DNA from: JAAZMX01 sp035388025
Lineage (GTDB): Bacteria > Patescibacteriota > Patescibacteriia > UBA2196 > GWA2-42-15
DNA length: 21,667 nt
Reading direction: 5' to 3'
Assembly (NCBI GenBank): GCA_035388025.1
Contig: DAOOPA010000011.1
Span: 1-21,667, forward strand
Shown: positions 20,377 to 21,667 of the stretch, in pieces
Layout: every line of letters begins with the position of its first letter
How positions within the stretch are numbered: position 1 is the stretch's first letter
The notes under the pieces: generated by a model
Told to the model about the DNA's origin: nothing
The model's database searches: none
The model's input: the letters and a program-made list of their open reading frames with translations, nothing else
Made by a program: the position numbers and the translations under genes

Positions 20377-20736
20377 ATGTTCAGTTTCCGTGATTTTTTT
20401 CATAGCTTACGTTATGCCCTGGCTGGTTTCCGCTTCGTCTGGCGAGGCAACAATTTCAAGATTCAAACATATATTGGTTTAGTGGTGATTATTTTAATGT
20501 TTGTTTATCCTTTGGCCCGTTTGGAAAAAGTCGCTCTTTTGATTACCATTGTCGCCATTCTGGTCCTAGAGTCATTGAATACAATTTTTGAACACTTATC
20601 TGATATTTTAAAACCGCGCCTTCACGATTATGTCAAAATTATAAAAGACATTATGGCCGCCACTGTTCTGATTTCTTCACTGGGTGCCGTTATTATTGGT
20701 TTGATTATCTTTTGGCCCTATGTTTTTAATCGTTAA
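20377..20736 (+). CDS. dgkA: diacylglycerol/undecaprenol kinase family protein
   Basis: A 119-aa protein with three membrane helices (about 30-46, 50-70, 91-115), the size of DgkA (about 120 aa). It phosphorylates diacylglycerol or, in many Gram-positives, undecaprenol, recycling lipid carriers at the inner membrane. The catalytic signature is largely present: E65 and N68 in VLESLNTIFEH, E72, D76, and K90-D91 in KIIKDIMAATVLIS. The family's cytoplasmic N-terminal Glu (E28 in E. coli, the E of the usual ERNFR segment) is Gly24 here (WRGNNFK). The helix carrying E65 ends NTIFE rather than NTAIE. Position between ybeY and ftsA supports the assignment. Substrate choice cannot be read from sequence. 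Confidence 0.9.
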   Translation: MFSFRDFFHSLRYALAGFRFVWRGNNFKIQTYIGLVVIILMFVYPLARLEKVALLITIVAILVLESLNTIFEHLSDILKPRLHDYVKIIKDIMAATVLISSLGAVIIGLIIFWPYVFNR

Positions 20737-20792
20737 AAGTTGCCAATTTTGACTGTATAACAAAATTGAACAGCCAGTGGATAAGTGAATAT

Positions 20793-20821
20793 TTGTCTTA
20801 TTTGACTTTTTATTTTATAAT
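20793..20821 (+). promoter_or_regulatory. promoter of ftsA
   Basis: TTGTCT (20793-20798) and TATAAT (20816-20821) are 17 bp apart. The start near 20828 gives a leader of about 50 nt. TTGACT at 20802 is too close to the -10 to serve as its -35. Confidence 0.65.
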
Positions 20822-20878
20822 AAAGGTAATAAAAATTGTTTGCCCGCTTTATTTTTTCTAGTCTCATAATTTAAATTT

Positions 20879-21667
20879 ATGAAAGAAAGATTCATCACCG
20901 GCCTGGATATCGGGACTTCTTATGTCCGGGTAGTTACTGGCCAATTCAATCCCCAAGATGATAATTTTTATATCATTGGTTGCGGCGAAGCGCCCTCCAG
21001 TGGTATTAGCAAAGGGATGATTGTTAGTATTGAAGATGCTGTTTCGGCCATCACTAATTGTCTCGAACAGTCAGAGCGTATGATCGGTTCGCCGATTGAA
21101 CGTGTTTTTGTGGGTATCTCTGGAGCGCAAATTATCACCCAAGAATCAAAGGGTGTTGTTACTGTTTCGCGAGCCAATGGAGAAATCAGAGAGGATGATG
21201 TAGAGCGCGCTCTCCAGGCCGCTCAAGCCGTAGCCACTCCGCCAAACTATGAGATCCTCCATGTTATTCCCAAGAGTTTTACGATTGACAATCAGGCTGG
21301 CATCAAAGACCCGCTTGGCATGACCGGTATTCGTCTAGAGGTTTCTACGCAAATTATTCTCGGTCTTTCTTCGCAAATAAAAAATTTAACCAAAGCCGTT
21401 TATCGTACTGGCGTAGAGATTGACGATCTTGTTCTTTCTGTCTTGGCCAACGCTGAGGGTGTTTTGACCAAGCGCCAGAAAGAATTGGGTGTTGCCCTGA
21501 TAAACATCGGTGAAGCTTCTACTTCCGTGGCGGTTTTTGAAGAAGGGGATCTGCTCAATACCTTTGTCGTTCCGCTTGGATCTAATCATCTGACCGCCGA
21601 CATTGCCATTGGCCTGCGTACTTCTCTCGATGTTGCCGAGAGCATCAAATTGGAATATGGGCAGGCT
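20879..21667 (+). CDS. ftsA: cell division protein FtsA (5' part, runs off the window)
   Basis: The first 263 codons of a protein whose family is usually about 410-420 aa; the window ends inside it. FtsA is an actin-like ATPase that tethers FtsZ filaments to the membrane and recruits the divisome. Visible features are the phosphate-1 motif GLDIGTSYVRVV (8-19), the 1C domain with DPLGMTGIRLEV at 144-155, and the phosphate-2 motif LINIGEASTSVAVFEEG (about 206-222). The C-terminal amphipathic membrane-binding helix would lie outside the window. It has its own promoter and no Shine-Dalgarno. ftsZ would be expected next. The start ATG at 20879 follows an AT-rich leader and places the phosphate-1 loop at the usual distance from the N-terminus. 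Confidence 0.95.
   Translation, partial: MKERFITGLDIGTSYVRVVTGQFNPQDDNFYIIGCGEAPSSGISKGMIVSIEDAVSAITNCLEQSERMIGSPIERVFVGISGAQIITQESKGVVTVSRANGEIREDDVERALQAAQAVATPPNYEILHVIPKSFTIDNQAGIKDPLGMTGIRLEVSTQIILGLSSQIKNLTKAVYRTGVEIDDLVLSVLANAEGVLTKRQKELGVALINIGEASTSVAVFEEGDLLNTFVVPLGSNHLTADIAIGLRTSLDVAESIKLEYGQA

Noticed and set aside
20776..20784. DnaA-box-like TTATCCACT (minus strand) before ftsA, and TTATCAACA at 2105
   Set aside because: Single isolated 8-of-9 matches without clustering, an AT-rich unwinding region or dnaA/dnaN nearby; expected by chance.
1..21667. CRISPR array, insertion sequence, prophage or integrative element
   Set aside because: No spaced identical repeats, transposase, integrase or phage genes were found; the gene set is chromosomal.

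Overview
The window reads as a chromosomal segment of a Candidate Phyla Radiation bacterium (Patescibacteria, most likely a Parcubacteria-like lineage). That placement is an inference. It rests on small genes with AT-rich leaders that almost never carry a Shine-Dalgarno sequence, a giant secreted Ig-like/Cys-rich protein whose N-terminus is a two-helix T4SS-pilin-like module, membrane proteins carrying thrombospondin-type-3-like Ca-binding repeats, and the order ybeY-dgkA-ftsA. The genetic code is standard: TGA ends gatC, and no frame needs recoding. All proteins are on the + strand; the only minus-strand gene is a tRNA-Gly.

Layout. 1-2060: a short VIT1/CCC1-like metal transporter, a perfect 22-bp-arm palindrome, and a CPA2-type cation/proton antiporter. 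2063-2655: a promoter, a type IV pilin-like protein and its terminator. 2636-4756: a promoter, a structured leader and NAD-dependent DNA ligase (ligA). 4757-5384: an RNA-rich gap with an inverted repeat, a bidirectional terminator, an unidentified structured element, tRNA-Gly(GCC) on the minus strand with its own promoter, and the promoter of the next operon. 5385-7108: gatC-gatA, overlapping by 4 nt. 7245-9085: glutaredoxin, a membrane-anchored DsbA-like protein, and prolipoprotein diacylglyceryl transferase (lgt), which carries an 8-bp tandem repeat inside its coding frame. 9086-9994: a repeat-containing gap, an SdpI-family membrane protein and a terminator. 9993-10848: a strong promoter, a structured leader, rpsU (bS21) and yqeY. 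10937-20285: a tightly spaced run of the giant surface protein (2106 aa), two single-pass membrane proteins with TSP3-like and PsbP-like domains, and ybeY. 20377-21667: dgkA, then ftsA running off the window end.

How the genes fit together. Much of the window concerns the cell envelope. It supplies pilin-like proteins, a giant Cys-rich ectodomain, a likely extracytoplasmic thiol oxidoreductase that could help form its disulfides, lipoprotein modification (Lgt), lipid phosphorylation (DgkA) and division (FtsA). Housekeeping genes (ligA, gatCA, rpsU, yqeY, ybeY, tRNA) are interleaved. The observations I rate highest are these: rpsU is the only gene here with a strong Shine-Dalgarno sequence, and it encodes a long-tailed bS21, which suggests an autoregulatory circuit like the one described in Bacteroidota; lgt carries a frame-shifting 8-bp repeat; the pilin-like/Ig giant protein is followed by modular Ca-repeat partners; and there is an unidentified structured RNA next to tRNA-Gly.
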